From: Zygnema cylindricum
Lineage: Eukaryota; Streptophyta; Zygnematophyceae; Zygnematales; Zygnemataceae
Direction: 5' to 3'
Length of the DNA: 62,000 nt
Assembly (NCBI GenBank): GCA_037447655.1
Contig: JBBHKE010000044.1
Location: 1 to 62,000 of the forward strand
Positions 27,163 through 38,966 of this stretch are shown in pieces (position 1 is the stretch's first letter; every line of letters starts with the position of its first letter). The notes under the pieces were generated by a model. That model saw nothing but the letters and a program-made list of their open reading frames with translations, was not told where the DNA came from and searched no databases. The translations under genes were made by a program, and so were the position numbers.

Positions 27163-27173
27163 AGAGAGAGAGA
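27113..27173. repeat. (GA)n microsatellite
   Basis: Nearly pure GA repeat between the LTR fragment and the next repeat. Confidence 0.9.
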
Positions 27174-27200
27174 GACAAAAAGTAGTTTTTGGAAGGTTTA

Positions 27201-28593
27201 TGTCGTGCATGAGAGAGAAGCAAGGAAATCATGCATCATAACCAACAAAGTCATGCTCCAAACATATATACAAACGAAAATGATTGAGAAAGGAAAAATG
27301 TATATACAACATGAGAAATCATAAATGTGAATACAACAAAAAGACGAAGGGAAGAATACTCCCCCAGAGTGAGATTGACCCAATAATTGCTAAGCCAAAA
27401 GGTAGCCACTAAGCTCTTTGGTCTTTATCACATTCCCTACAAGAGTTATCTCGTCGTGACAGCAAAACAAGAAATATTCCAACCGAAACAATTGAAAATC
27501 CAAATTCGGCCAAAAATACACTCTTTCACAATCAACCGAAACATAAGCAAGACACACACACACAATCAAACCTTTAGGCTAACCGAGGAAGTGCTCCTCC
27601 ACGATATCCAATCCCACACTTCCACGAAATGACAAAGCTAGGAGGAAAACCTTCCGAACGTGGCCTTAGGCCGTGTGGATTAAAAACGTGGGCAGGAAAC
27701 AAGGTGAATAGTCTTACTCAATCTAGCCTCTACAGCTAGCTAGGAAGGAAAAGAAATACACATAGGCAATCGGTGAGAGTGAGCAAGAGAGAAGCTCAAC
27801 CGCCAAGAGAATATTCTTGTCCAAAAGCGAAATTCTCTCGGTTTGAGAATTAGCCTAAGTAGGGACTAAGCTACGCTGGAGCGAAACTAGCCTAAGTCTA
27901 GCCTACTTTCCATGAACGAAACTACTTAAAATGTTGGCCAATAGGCGGCCAACATCGTTTGCCGTACGCCTAACAAAATCCACCGTCCGAGGGTAAAAAC
28001 CTTCCCTAACTACAGGTATGCGCGAACCTACAAGGATTCACGACTTAAACAAATAAATGTACATCGAAGCGTCGCCAACAATATACTTGAAATCGCGATC
28101 CGTACGTGGTCCAAACGATATTTGTAAAAGTACCATAGTGATCGTGTACCTAAGAAATGAAATAGTACGCACAAAATTAGTATGTATTCAATTAGACGTT
28201 TACGCGAATCGCGTACACCTCACAAAAAAGTGAACCGACGAGAAACCGCACGTGGGAAAGAAACTCATATATGCGAGCCAAAATATCGTGCGGATGTGCA
28301 TGATATCGTGCGCGCGCGTCGAAAACCTCCCGTGCGTGCACAATATCGTGCGTGCGTGCGAAATAACGTGTACGCGTGCCGCCGATACCATGTGGCATGA
28401 CAACTGTCGTGCATGAGAGAGAAGCAAGGAAATCATGCATCATAAACAGCAAAGTAATGCTCCCAGACATATATACAAACGAAAATGAATGAGATGGGAA
28501 AAATGTATATACAACATGATATATCATAAATGTGAATATAACAAAAATACGAAGGAAAGAACACTCCCCTAGAGTGAGATGGACCCAATAATT
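27201..28593 (-). mobile_element. Candidate TRIM-like element with ~188-bp terminal direct repeats
   Basis: The segments 27201-27388 and 28405-28593 are direct repeats with about one tenth mismatches by eye, from TGTCGTGCATGAGAGAG to GACCCAATAATT. They enclose about 1 kb without a coding domain. On the minus strand, 13 bases beyond the right repeat, lies TGGTATCGGCGGC, similar to the tRNA-Met 3-prime primer site used by element A (TGGTATCGGAGCC). If the LTR really extends to that point, the element would be a minus-strand miniature LTR retrotransposon. No polypurine tract or target duplication was found, so a simple segmental duplication remains possible. The interior has ATATCGTGCG-type repeats at about 28285-28365. 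Confidence 0.4.
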
Positions 28594-28628
28594 CCCTCCA
28601 TCAGCTTCTTACCCTGTAGAGGAACTAG

Positions 28629-29353
28629 CTTTTGAAATTATTAGTTTTATATGGTAATTTCTAGGTCTAAATTTAGTACAAATAGAAGAAAGAAAAAGGC
28701 GGACAACCTGCCTCCACCTCCTCTCTCTATCCACCATACTTGTCGTAGTCACTGAGGGTTGGAGAGGGTGGCTGAGCCATGGCTTTCCTAGCTTAAGCAC
28801 GCATGGCTAAAGAGTGACTTATGTTACCCTCAACAAAAGGTTGAGTCCGGCAGGACTCGAACCTCTGACTGGCAGAGCGTGGCGTAGCCGTTAGCTCTAG
28901 CAAGTCTGTCGTAGAAGTCCGTTAGGATACATTAGGTTTGATATATATTTAAACAGTGTTACGACCATGAATTCCATTAACGGAATGACGAACAAAGAAA
29001 CATAGAACTAAGTATTATATAGTGCAAAACATTATCTCGCACGAAAACAAATAAATCGGACATTTGTTTTGACTGCGGACATTTAATGTCGGATTTAATC
29101 CGACAACGTATATCACTGCCAAGATCGCGGAATGGTCACTTTCGCGTTTATGGACGTGGCATGACGTGGCGCCACGCGGAGGGATGAAATTTGGTCGCAA
29201 TAATTCCTGCAAACATAAAGACAAGTTAAAAGTGGACACGAGTCCACTCAAGGGCGTTGCCGTACATAGGCCGTACACAAAGTACATCGGCCATAGTACT
29301 TTTTTGTTCCCTACAATGATCTGATTGGTTCGTACTTCAATTGATAGGGGTTG
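28629..29353 (+). repeat. Copia E 5-prime LTR, left part (split by Ty3 element A)
   Basis: Plus-strand LTR of the same family as solo LTR F. Its first bases are degenerate, so the left boundary is approximate. It carries the hairpin block (about 28705-28795) and an antisense tRNA-like module. It is interrupted at 29353 by A and resumes at 58743, the five bases GGTTG being duplicated on each side. Confidence 0.8.
28835..28899 (-). promoter_or_regulatory. tRNA-like Pol III module, antisense within E LTR
   Basis: On the minus strand: A-box-like TAGAGCTAACGG (complement at 28888-28899), canonical B box GGTTCGAGTCC (complement at 28853-28863) and TTTT (complement at 28835-28838). The E LTR runs on the plus strand, so the module is antisense here too, even though both are inverted relative to the other copies. 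Confidence 0.55.
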
Positions 29354-29833
29354 TGTAACAGGGTTACAAGGTTGAGTACTTAGCTGCTATAGTTGCGGTT
29401 GCAGAGCAGCGCAGCTGCGATTCCAGATCAGCGCAACATAGCAGCATAGCAACTTAGTAGAATAGCATAGCTCAGCATAGCAACGTAGCGTGGCAGTATA
29501 GCAATGCTGCATAATGCATATTTAACTGTATAGTTCTAGAAAAATACCTTGGATAGATCTCGGTTGACCACGAAGGTCCACGTGTACAGTTGTACAGTAC
29601 TAGGTTGACTACCAGCTAGCTAGTTTAAATAGTGAAGAAGGCCTAGTCAGCAGGAGACTCTTTGAATAGACCTTCGCAGCGAGCGCTGAATCTTGAAATC
29701 CTCTCCCGAGTAATAAAGTGCAACCTTGTCTGTTATTGCTGTGTGCTTCTGCTATTACTACGGGGAGATCATTGGAGTTTTTCCGCTATGAATGGTGGCG
29801 TATTGTGGTGCTTATATTTTTGTCCTTTTTACA
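29354..29833 (+). repeat. Ty3 element A 5-prime LTR
   Basis: TGTAACAGGG...TTTTACA. It contains an array of 'catagcaacgtagc'-like words and 'gcagcgcagctgcg' near 29400-29515, resembling the arrays in copia C LTRs. A possible TATA-like TTTAAATAG is near 29622. Confidence 0.93.
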
Positions 29834-29834
29834 T

Positions 29835-29847
29835 TGGTATCGGAGCC
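29835..29847 (+). promoter_or_regulatory. Primer-binding site of A (tRNA-iMet 3-prime end)
   Basis: TGGTATCGGAGCC, one base after the LTR. It is one substitution away from the usual plant tRNA-iMet site TGGTATCAGAGCC. It contrasts with the anticodon-arm site used by the copia families nested around it. Confidence 0.85.
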
Positions 29848-29867
29848 ATTTCCCGTGACTCGACAGC

Positions 29868-30830
29868 ATGTGCGAACATGGCGTATCCATTACAAAAATG
29901 TTAGCGCAAGTTCTCAAAGAGTTAGAAAAAGTTAGATTACAAAACGCTCAGCTAAGCAACACCGTCGCAACTTTGGCATCTCGTCTTGGTGAGCGACCTC
30001 ATGGAGGCATGGAGAGGGACTATAAGAGACCGGATCTAAGACTTCCAGACGAGTTCGACCCTGCAAGGCAGAAGAACCTAGACACGTGGCTATTCTGAGT
30101 TGCGAAATATCTTGAGAATTTTCCTAGCCTATCGGACCGTGAGAAGATTCACTACGCGGGTGGTCTTCTTAAAGGGGCACCATGAGCATGGTGGAGGACA
30201 TTGGTGGAGAATGATGAGATACCGACCGTTTGGGCTCTCTTCATTCAATTCCCTTGTGACGCTTGGCAACTTGTCAATACGGTTAAGGCTGCAAGAGATT
30301 AGATCTCAGTGTTGGAACAACGAACTTCGGTGTTCGAGTTTATGCAGCGGTTTTTAGAGTGCAAGGTTCAAATACCTACGATGACGGAGGATGAAGCTGT
30401 GGATCGCTACGTGAAGGGGCTCAAATCATCCATTTGTAGGGATGTGGAACAATGGCTTTCTCGGGAAAGCAAAACTTCTAGTCTCTTGGCAATCATTCAG
30501 TTTGTTGAGCGGACTTATTCAATCGACTTCACCTTTCGTAGACCTTATCATTATGGGTCGAATAGCGGAGGGAGTAGACGAGACAATGGTCCAACACCCA
30601 TGGAGCTTGGAGCAATTGATGAGGACAAGGAGGTGTTCAACGTGCTTAGGAAAAAGAAGAAAACTATTAAGACCAAGGCCAACAACTTGTCCCTCGAGGA
30701 GCTCCAACGGAGGAGCCAAAATGGCTTATGCTTCCAATGTGGTTCCCCGGACCATATGGCCCGAGAATGTCCAAAACGGAGAAATACAGGAAAGGGGAAC
30801 CTTAACGTCTTGAGGTTAGCCGGTGAAAGA
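29868..30830 (+). pseudogene. Ty3 element A gag
   Basis: A single frame with several internal stops (for example TGA at about 30096, TAG at about 30300) encodes a retrotransposon gag: a coiled N-terminal region, a capsid-like segment and a CCHC knuckle CFQCGSPDHMARECP (encoded near 30730-30775). The product would form the particle that packages the element RNA. The stops make the copy non-functional. Confidence 0.9.
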
Positions 30831-31058
30831 GGAGACCCTTTGATATTTCGGGGTCAAATCGGAATGAGCGCAACTAGCTTCATGGTAGACTCTAGATCAT
30901 CGGGAAATTTCATCTACGAGGCGACGCTGAAAAGGTTGAAACTTCCTCTCGTAGTGCTTAAGGATCATCAATCGGTACAATTGGCAGACGTAAGTTCCTT
31001 ATCCATTACCCAACGTACTCCGAGTTTACGCGTCGGAATTGGGAAATTTCGATGGTAA
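30831..31058 (+). pseudogene. Ty3 element A aspartic protease
   Basis: The sequence around FMVDSRSSGNFIYE is the retropepsin active-site region. The expected Asp-Ser/Thr-Gly reads Asp-Ser-Arg, so the catalytic Gly is lost. It would cleave the polyprotein. The frame closes at 31058. Confidence 0.85.
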
Positions 31059-31100
31059 GACACTCTTCATGCATTACCTCTTGGGGACCATGAGGCAATC

Positions 31101-32559
31101 TTGGGGAAGCCGTGGCTGCAAAAATGGAATCCGACAATCGATTGGAGAAGTGGGGCCATGAGAGTGAAGAAGGGTGAAGAAGAGTTTGAGGTAAAAGCGG
31201 GAGCGGCTGGTAAAGGAGCGGAAGAGGGACGCCTTCTTTCGGCCTTACAGCTTAAGAGGGCACTCAAAAAAGGGGAAACTATTGGTGTAGCAGTCGTCCA
31301 ACCCATGGAGGAGGCCAAGGAGGAGATTCCGGAGGAATGGAAAAAGAAGGACCCTGACTTCGACTCAAAAGAAAGCGACGACACCGGAAAGACTTCTGAA
31401 GAGGCCCTGGAAGTCGTGACAAAACTTCTCGAGGAGTACACAGATGTTTTTCCCCCGAAGCTCCTCGAGGGCTTACCTTCGAAGCGCGAAGTAGACCACA
31501 AGATAGAGCTTGTTCCCGAAGTGGTACCCCCGGCTAATCCAATGTATAAGATGAGTTACACTGAATTAGACGAACTCAAAAAGCAACTCGCGGAGTTGGT
31601 CGAAGCCGGATGAATAGAACCGAGCAAGTCACCGTATGGAGCCCCCGTTCTCTTCGTGAATAAAAAAGATGGAGGGTTTCGTATGTGTGTGGACTACCGA
31701 GCGCTAAACAAGTTAACGGTGAAAAATGCGTACCCTTTACCGAGAATAGAAGAATTGTTGGATTGACTTCGAGGTGCTAAATACTTCTCGAAGATAGATT
31801 TGCAGAGCGGTTATCACCAAATTAGAATTGCCGAGGAGGACATGGAAAAGACGACGTTTAGAACTCGGTATGGCCATTTCCAGTTTCGAGTAATGCCGTT
31901 CGGGTTGACCAATGCGCCAACGAGATTTATGCATGTGATGAACTCCATCTTTCGGGAATATCTGGATGCGTTTGTAATTGTCTTTCTAGACAACATATTG
32001 GTGTAAAGCCAAACGCTCGAGGATCACATTAAGCACCTACGAACGGTCCTACAAGTCCTTCGGGAAAATAAGTTGTACGCAAAAAGGAGTAAATGTGACT
32101 TCTTGAAGGAGAAAATTGATTTTTTGGGCATGTGGTGAGCCGGGATGGAATCGCAGTGGATTTGAACAAAACGAGGGCAGTAAAATAGTGGCCGCAGCCG
32201 GTGAATATTATGGAATTACGGAGCTTTCTCGAATTATGCTCCTACTATTGACGTTTTTTCAAAGGTTTCGCAAAAATCGCTGCACCACTCACGGGACTAC
32301 TCAAGAATGACGTGCCCTACGAGTGGAAATCGGCGCAAGACAACTTTTAACATACTAAAGGAGCGGTTGGTTACCGCCCCTGTGTTAGCTGTTCCCGACC
32401 CGGACTTACCTTGGACGATAATTACAGACGCCAGTGATACGGCTATTGGAGCGATCCTTATGCAAGATAAGGGAAAAGGCCTACAACCCATTGCCTACGA
32501 CAGTCGAAAACTGAAGGCAGCGGAGCTTAATTAGGCCACTAATGAAAAGGTGACAATTG
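31101..32559 (+). pseudogene. Ty3 element A reverse transcriptase and RNase H (proximal part)
   Basis: Recognisable blocks in order: [67 protein letters not shown], then the catalytic box reading FLDNILV where FLDDILV is expected, so one metal-binding Asp is Asn. RNase H starts near 32380 (TIITDASDTAIGAIL). At least four stops or frame breaks (for example 31611, 31762, 32004 and 32132). The frame is interrupted in RNase H at 32564 by copia D1 and resumes at 38967. Confidence 0.92.
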
Positions 32560-32564
32560 CAATC

Positions 32565-33564
32565 TGAAACTCTGAGACCTCCATAAGTCCTCAGAGTGGA
32601 CAGCTTCCAAGAAGCCTCTAGGATAACCCTGACCCCTTTGTATTTCAGCAAAAATAACTGACACCTTGACAGACAAAAACTCTGACCAACTTCACCCGTG
32701 TGAATACAAGACTTCCGTGAGTCGATAGCAAAAAGAATCTCTGAATTTGCTCCCTTGAGCAATAAGTTATGGAGGGTCAAAGTTGACCTTTTGTACAGAA
32801 GCTCTCTAGGAGAGAGGGTTCTATCTTCTAATTTTTCTAAGTCCTATCTCTCTCACAGACTCTATCTACTGCCGCTGTACTTTATGTAGAGACACTGTAC
32901 GACATGGCTTAAATGTCGACACGTGGTATGTTCGGATTCGCTCCTTTAAACCTCCGAGATGTCGCGCTCCAATGTTACATCGCCACGTGTCATCCGATGT
33001 GGCGATGCCCACAAACCGCCGAATTCTTCTCCCGCGATCTCGGCGCTAATTTCGGCCGTCCGATTAAACTCGCATTTGATCATAGCTTTAATAAATACAT
33101 GCGCAGTATTTGTTTCGCTTACGAAATCTATGCGCGGTGTTGATTTCTTATCCGTACCGCAATTCGTACTTTTACATACCAGATCTATGTATCTTGTTAA
33201 CAATTATAGTTAAATGATTTATCCTATGAATTAATGTTTAATTAATTATCGTACTATATAATACGTAATGTTACTTCTAGACTTAACGGCTAAGGCTACT
33301 GGTTATCTACTATTTGTTGGCCGGCAGGTACTAGGATCAAATCCTGTGGCCGGCATATACCTTTTAGTAAATAATTCCCTAACTAGTATAAATTTCCCGT
33401 AAACCTTAGGATAGCCTAGGTAGCCATGGCTCTAGCTTCCTCTCCAATTTCTCAGTGACTGCGACAAGTTTGAGAGTTTGGAGAGAGAAGTTAGAGGTAG
33501 ACTGCCTCGGCTTCTTTATTTCTATTCAGACCTAGAAAGTACTTTAAAACCATTAATTTCTACA
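32565..33564 (-). repeat. D1 3-prime LTR
   Basis: 1,000 bp, sense TGTAGAAATTAATGG...GAGTTTCA-type end at 32565. It directly follows the polypurine tract (33565-33583, sense GACTAGAAAATAAGGGGAG). Compared with its partner it lacks about 40 bp around 32873, which removed a GTACGGAAC/GTTCCGTAC inverted repeat. Confidence 0.92.
33278..33365 (+). promoter_or_regulatory. tRNA-like Pol III module, antisense in D1 3-prime LTR
   Basis: A-box-like TAGACTTAACGG (33278-33289), B-box-like GGATCAAATCC (33334-33344), TTTT (33362-33365). Confidence 0.5.
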
Positions 33565-36500
33565 CTCCCCTTATTTTCTAGTCAATCTTTAATTTCAGAC
33601 CACACTTCTCCTTGCAGAAAATTAGCTTAGGGGAAGGCAGAGGTTTGGTCATCATATTTGCTACCATCTCACTATCTGGTCCGTACTCTAAACTGATTAT
33701 TTTATTTTCTACTTTCTCTCTAACAAAGTTGAGTCTAATGTCAATGTGTTTAGCTTTAAAATGATGTTAAGGATTGGCAGAAATAGCAATTGCTGCCTGA
33801 TTATCACAAAATATTTTCCGCACACCACTTTTAAGATGACCAAGCTCACCAAGCAAAGACTTGACCCACATCAATTCTTTTACAGCAGAGCAAGAGGCCA
33901 TATACTCAGCCTCCATGGTGGACTAAGCAATAACCTTTTGCTGTTTGCTCTCCAACAGCAAGCCCTATCACCCACATATAATACATATCCAGAAGTGCAT
34001 CTCCTCATCGGAGCATCACCATAACTTGAATCACTCCAAGTAGTGATGTCAGTATTATCCCCACCCAAATGCAACCATAGATCCCTAGTTTTTATCAAAT
34101 ATATAAGGACTCTCTTAGCTGCCTCCCAATCCCTCTTAGTGGGAGCATTTAGACTTCTACTCATCACTGCTACAAGTGCAGCTAAATTCGGCCGGGTACA
34201 ATTCATAAAATAGATTAGACTTCCCACTACTTGTCTGTAAGGAATAGTCTTCATAAACTTTTGTTCTTCAGGAGATAATTCCTTGTCTAAGACTATGACT
34301 CCTTCTTCCTCACTCCCCTCACTTCCCTTCTTCAACTCCATTTGAGTTTTACAACTATTAGCTTTATCCATTTAAAATTTTTCAAGCATGTTCCGTATTG
34401 CTTCCTTTTGAGTCAATCTTATAATTTTTCTTTTTCGGTCTCTCTCTACTTGAATTCCCAAAATATATTTTGCTTCCCCAATAACCTTCATTTCAAATCT
34501 CCCCTTAAGATCGGTTTTCAGTTTATTAATTTTTTCCATTGGTTTACTTAAAACAAACAAATCATCAACATAAAGTGCAATAAATATAAAACCTTCCTCG
34601 TCTTCGAAAACATAGATTGAGTGATCTGAGCTGATTCGGATATATCCCATACTTGTAAGAAACTCATCAAGTTTCTTATTCCACTGTCGAGGCGCCTATT
34701 TCAAACCATAAAGAGATTTAATCAGCCGCCATACCTTACTCTCCTCTCCTTCCTCCACAAACCCTTCGGGTTGTCGCATGAAGATCTCCTCTTCCAATTC
34801 TCCATGCAAAAAGGTTGTTTTGATGTCCATTTGGTGCACTTTTATGTCTTCCGCTGCTGCCAAGCTGAGAAGTATGCGGAAGGAGGGAAATCTGACCACT
34901 GGGGCAAAGGTTTCCTCGTAGTCAATTCCCTCTTTTTGTGTAAATCCCTTTGCCACTAATCGTACCTTGTAGCGCTCGATTGTGTTATATGGGTTCAGTT
35001 TTAATTTGAAAACCCACTTACAACCGATTGGTTTTCGGTTAGGTGGACAATCCACCAGCTCCTAAGTATCGGCTGCTATAATTGAGGCCATCTCCTCATT
35101 GATGAATGTCTTCCACCGGTTTCTTTCTGGACAAGTCATCGCCTCTCCATAAGTTTGAGGTTCATCTTGATGAGATAGTTTAGTTACCTTGTTATTAACT
35201 TGTTTATCTTGCAGTCTTTTGCTACTTCTCCTCCCCCCCTCAAAATCTGAGGCCGGAATAGATGGTTTTAGTGGATTCTTTCGAACAAACTCAGCTTCTC
35301 CCCTATCCCTTGATTCCGAATCAATTTCCACCACGTCTTCCGCTTCGGGTAGAGTTGTTACTGGTGTTTCAAGAGCCGAGTCCTTTTCTGTCTGATTTGT
35401 ACCTGCAAGAATGTCATCGTCTCTAAAACCTGGATAGTTAGGAAGCTCAAAGTCATCAGAATTATCTAACTCAAATCTGATTTTTACTGACTTCGTATAT
35501 TTGAAGGGATCCACAGACTTTCCTTCATCCATAACTACTAGATGTTTTACTAAGATTATATTTTCCCTTTTTAAATCATAAACTCTATATCCTTAAACAT
35601 CTTCATCATATCCGAATAAGTATCCCGGTTTTCCTTTAGGATCTAGCTTCCAATTAGACCGATCTGTATCTAGACTGAATACTTGACTGCCGAAAACCTT
35701 TAAGTGAGATAAGTCTGGTTTCCAGCCTGTCCATCTCTCATAAGGTGTTTGATCTTTTATAGCTGAAGTAAGAACTCTATTTTTGAGGTAATTAGCACAG
35801 TTCATTACTTCTGCCCAAAACCTTTTTCCTATCTTCTTATCCGACAACATACTTCTAGCACTATCACTTAGTGTTCTATTTAACCTTTCAGCTACCCCAT
35901 TCTGTTCCGGATTTTCTGGAACTGTCTTTTGGTGTTGGATCCCATCTTCCCTCAGAAAATCCTCAAACTGGTTAGAAGTATACTCTCCACCATTGTCACT
36001 CCTTACTCTCTTGATTGGAGTTTCATGGAGTTTTTCGCTCCATGCTATATATTGTCTAAAACAATCCTCAACTTCTGACTTGTTTTTCAAAAAATACACC
36101 CGGGAATACCGAGACCAATCATCAGTTATAGTCATCATAAATCTCTTCCCCCCGGTGAGGGCACTCTAGCCGGTCCCCAAATATCTGTGTGTACTAGATC
36201 AAGAATTTTTTCTCCCTTATAGGTGGCTGTTTTAGCAAAGGGTAATCTCTGTGCTTTACCTTGAGCACATCCACTACAATCACTTATATCATCACTCTCA
36301 CTGAACTGAATCCCTTCCACCACTCCCATCTTTTTCATCTCTCTTAACTTATCTAGATTCATATGCCAAAGCCTCATATGCCACATCATAATATGATGAA
36401 CACCAGCATAATTAAGTTTCTTCGTTTCATTGATTAAGATCAGCCTAAACATCCCATGGCTACCTTTCTCAGCAATAAAATAGACATCCTCCTCAAAACT

Positions 36501-37913
36501 AGCAGTAAAGACTCCTTCCCTAGTGCTAGTGAAAAAACCCTTATCATCTAATATAGATGTAGAAATAAGGTTTTTGTTCAGCTTCGGAATAAACTATACA
36601 TCGAAGAATGTTAATATGGATGTCTTTCCTTCTATTAACACTTTCAGATCTACCGATCCTACAAGAGTAGTGGTGACTATCCTCCCATCCCAGTACTCTA
36701 TCTCTACGGTGGAAATATTTCTTATCTTAGTGAACAGGTGCCTATCCTTACACATGTGCATAGAGGCACCTGAATCCATAATCCACCCTGCTTCACCTTT
36801 CATTCCACCGTAAGCACATTTGTGCCTTCGTGGAATTTCAACCTCATTTTTCGCCTCCAACTCCTCATCCAAAAGGAGCTCATCGTCTTCGTCCTCGGAT
36901 TCCGCCTCAAGTACCTGTGTGACAAGGGCCTTTTCTTTCCTCTCGGGGTACCACCGGTCAGCCCCTCCTTTAATCGAAGCTCGGTTAGCTTAGTGCACTC
37001 TGCCATATAGTGCCCCGGTTTCTTACAAAAATGACATAAACCTTTGGGAGCCCTTGGTTCAAACTCGTCAGCCTGTTTTTTCTGCTCCCTACCCCCACAG
37101 TTTCCGACCGGTTTCCGGGAATCCTTGTTCCTCCAATCGGTCGTTGTTGCCAAGGCTTGGCCACTCTTTCCTCCCCTTCGGATCTCAATCGTATTCTCTC
37201 GAACGAGAATCATCCCTACCACTGAGTTCCATATCCACCTTGAGTCCGGCAAGTCCTGCACACGGTTGACTATGTTCTCGAACTCATCAGGCAACTGCAT
37301 CAGTAAATAGTTAACCTTTTCTTTTTCACTAAAATCTTTTCCCGCACTCTCTAGCTCCATGAAGAGTGTAGCAAGCTCATTGCAAAAATCCAACATATTT
37401 CCCCCTTTGTATTCATACTCTTTAACTTTCTGATCAGCCAACTGTTGTTGCTTAATCGTACCACTTCGGTACATCTCTATGAGAGCCATCCAAAGATCAG
37501 ATGCCCTTTCTACCTGCAAATGAGGACATGCAAGTCCTTGAGTGAGATGGCGTAGGATGAAGTGCTGTGCCGCCATATTGTTGAAGTCCCAGGTTTCAGT
37601 ATCATTCTCCTCGTTCCTCGGAATAGGTGACATGAATGCCGAACTAGTTGCTATTGGTGTGGTCGCCTCCTTCTCCCTTCCTTTGTCCACCACCTCTCCT
37701 TCTTTTGTTTCCTCCGTTGAAGGTGGATCCTCTTTCCTGGTGAATCTGCTTCCTCCAAACCCTGGAGGAATTCCAAGACTTGATGGGCGCCCCAACCGTC
37801 CACTCATTATCCCACAAAACCTTTTTTCGCATAGAGCTCCTATCATCATACTTTCCCAGTATATGAAGCTTGTTCCATTAAAGATTGGTACCCTAGAGGG
37901 TAGGCCCATAACC
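33565..37913 (-). pseudogene. D1 gag-pol (frameshifted)
   Basis: Reading 37909 downwards: gag with UBN2-type sequence and a CCHC knuckle CHFCKKPGHYMAEC (near 37040); protease with WIMDSGASMHMC (near 36775); GAG-preintegrase LWHMNLDKLR with a zinc-binding C..C; integrase with HTDIWGP, RSDNGGEYTS and GVAERLNRTL (about 36450-35593); linker; reverse transcriptase (35055-34372) with ALYVDDLFVL; RNase H (34371-33880) with WSDSSYGDAP. Catalytic residues are mostly kept, but the frame is split into at least seven pieces by stops and shifts. The gag ATG in the LTR is ATA here; the next in-frame ATG is the one in the primer-binding site. Confidence 0.92.
37899..37913 (-). promoter_or_regulatory. Primer-binding site of D1 (half-tRNA type)
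   Basis: Sense GGTTATGGGCCTACC, directly abutting the LTR end. It differs at one base from element E's site, and the change (C to T) keeps a G-U pair with the tRNA. It encodes gag residues VMGLP. Confidence 0.8.
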
Positions 37914-38961
37914 TGAAACTCTGAGACCTCTATAAGTCCTCAGAGTGGACAGCTTCCAAGAAGCCTCTAGGATAACCCTGACCCCTTTGTGTTTCAGCAA
38001 AAATAACTGACACCCTAACAGACAAAAACACTGACCAACTTCACCCGTGTGAAGACAAGACTCCCTTGAGTCGATAGCAAAAAGAATCTTTGAATTTGCT
38101 CCTCTCAGCAGTAAGTTATGGAGGGTCAAAGTTGACCTTTTGTACAGAAGCTCTCTGGGAGAGAGGGTCCTATCTTCAAATTTTTCTAAGTCCTATCTCT
38201 CTCACAAACTCTATCTACTGGTGTACGGAACCAATCAGATTACAGTTCCGTACGCAAAAGTACAGCTGCTGATGTACTTTATGTACGGACACTTTACGAC
38301 ATGGCCTAAATGTCGACACGTGCTATGTCCGAATTTGCTCCTTTAATCCTCGGAGATGCCGCGCTCCAATGTAACATCGCCACGTGTCATCTGATGTGGC
38401 GATGCCCACAAACCGCCGAATTCTTCTTCTGTGATCTCGGCGCTAATTCCGGCCGTCCGATTAAACTCGCATTTGATCGTAGCCGTAATAAATACATGCG
38501 CGGTATTTGTTTCCCTTATAAAATCTATGCACGGTATTGATTTCTTATCCGTACCGCAATTCGTACTTTTACATACCAGATCTATGTATCCCGTTAACAA
38601 TGATAGTTAAATGATTTATCCTATGAATTAATGTTTAATTAATTATCGTACTATATAATACGTAATACTACTTCTTGACTTAACGGCTAAGGCTACCGGT
38701 TATCTACTATCTGTTGGCCGGCAGGTACTAGGATCAAATCCTGTGGCCGACATATACCTTTTAGTAAATAATCCCCTAACTAGTATAAATTTCCCGTAAA
38801 CCTTATGATAGCCTAGGTAGCCATGGCTCTAGCTTCCTGTCCAATTTCTCAGTGATTGCGACAAGTTTGAGATTTTGGAGAGAGAAGTTAGAGGTAGACT
38901 GCCTCGGCTTCTTTATTTCTATTCAGACCTAGAAAATACTTTATAACCATTAATTTCTACA
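37914..38961 (-). repeat. D1 5-prime LTR
   Basis: 1,048 bp. It contains the hairpin block (about 38812-38905), the tRNA-like module, and at its sense end the gag leader codons with ATG mutated to ATA. Confidence 0.92.
38675..38762 (+). promoter_or_regulatory. tRNA-like Pol III module, antisense in D1 5-prime LTR
   Basis: A-box-like TTGACTTAACGG (38675-38686), B-box-like GGATCAAATCC (38731-38741), T run at 38759-38762. Confidence 0.5.
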
Positions 38962-38966
38962 CAATC

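Larger units (their letters stand above)
32565..38961 (-). mobile_element. Ty1/copia element D1, complete termini
   Basis: 6,397 bp on the minus strand, flanked by perfect CAATC (32560-32564 and 38962-38966). LTRs 37914-38961 (5-prime) and 32565-33564 (3-prime). It splits the RNase H frame of Ty3 element A. Internal frames are broken at several points. Confidence 0.95.
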
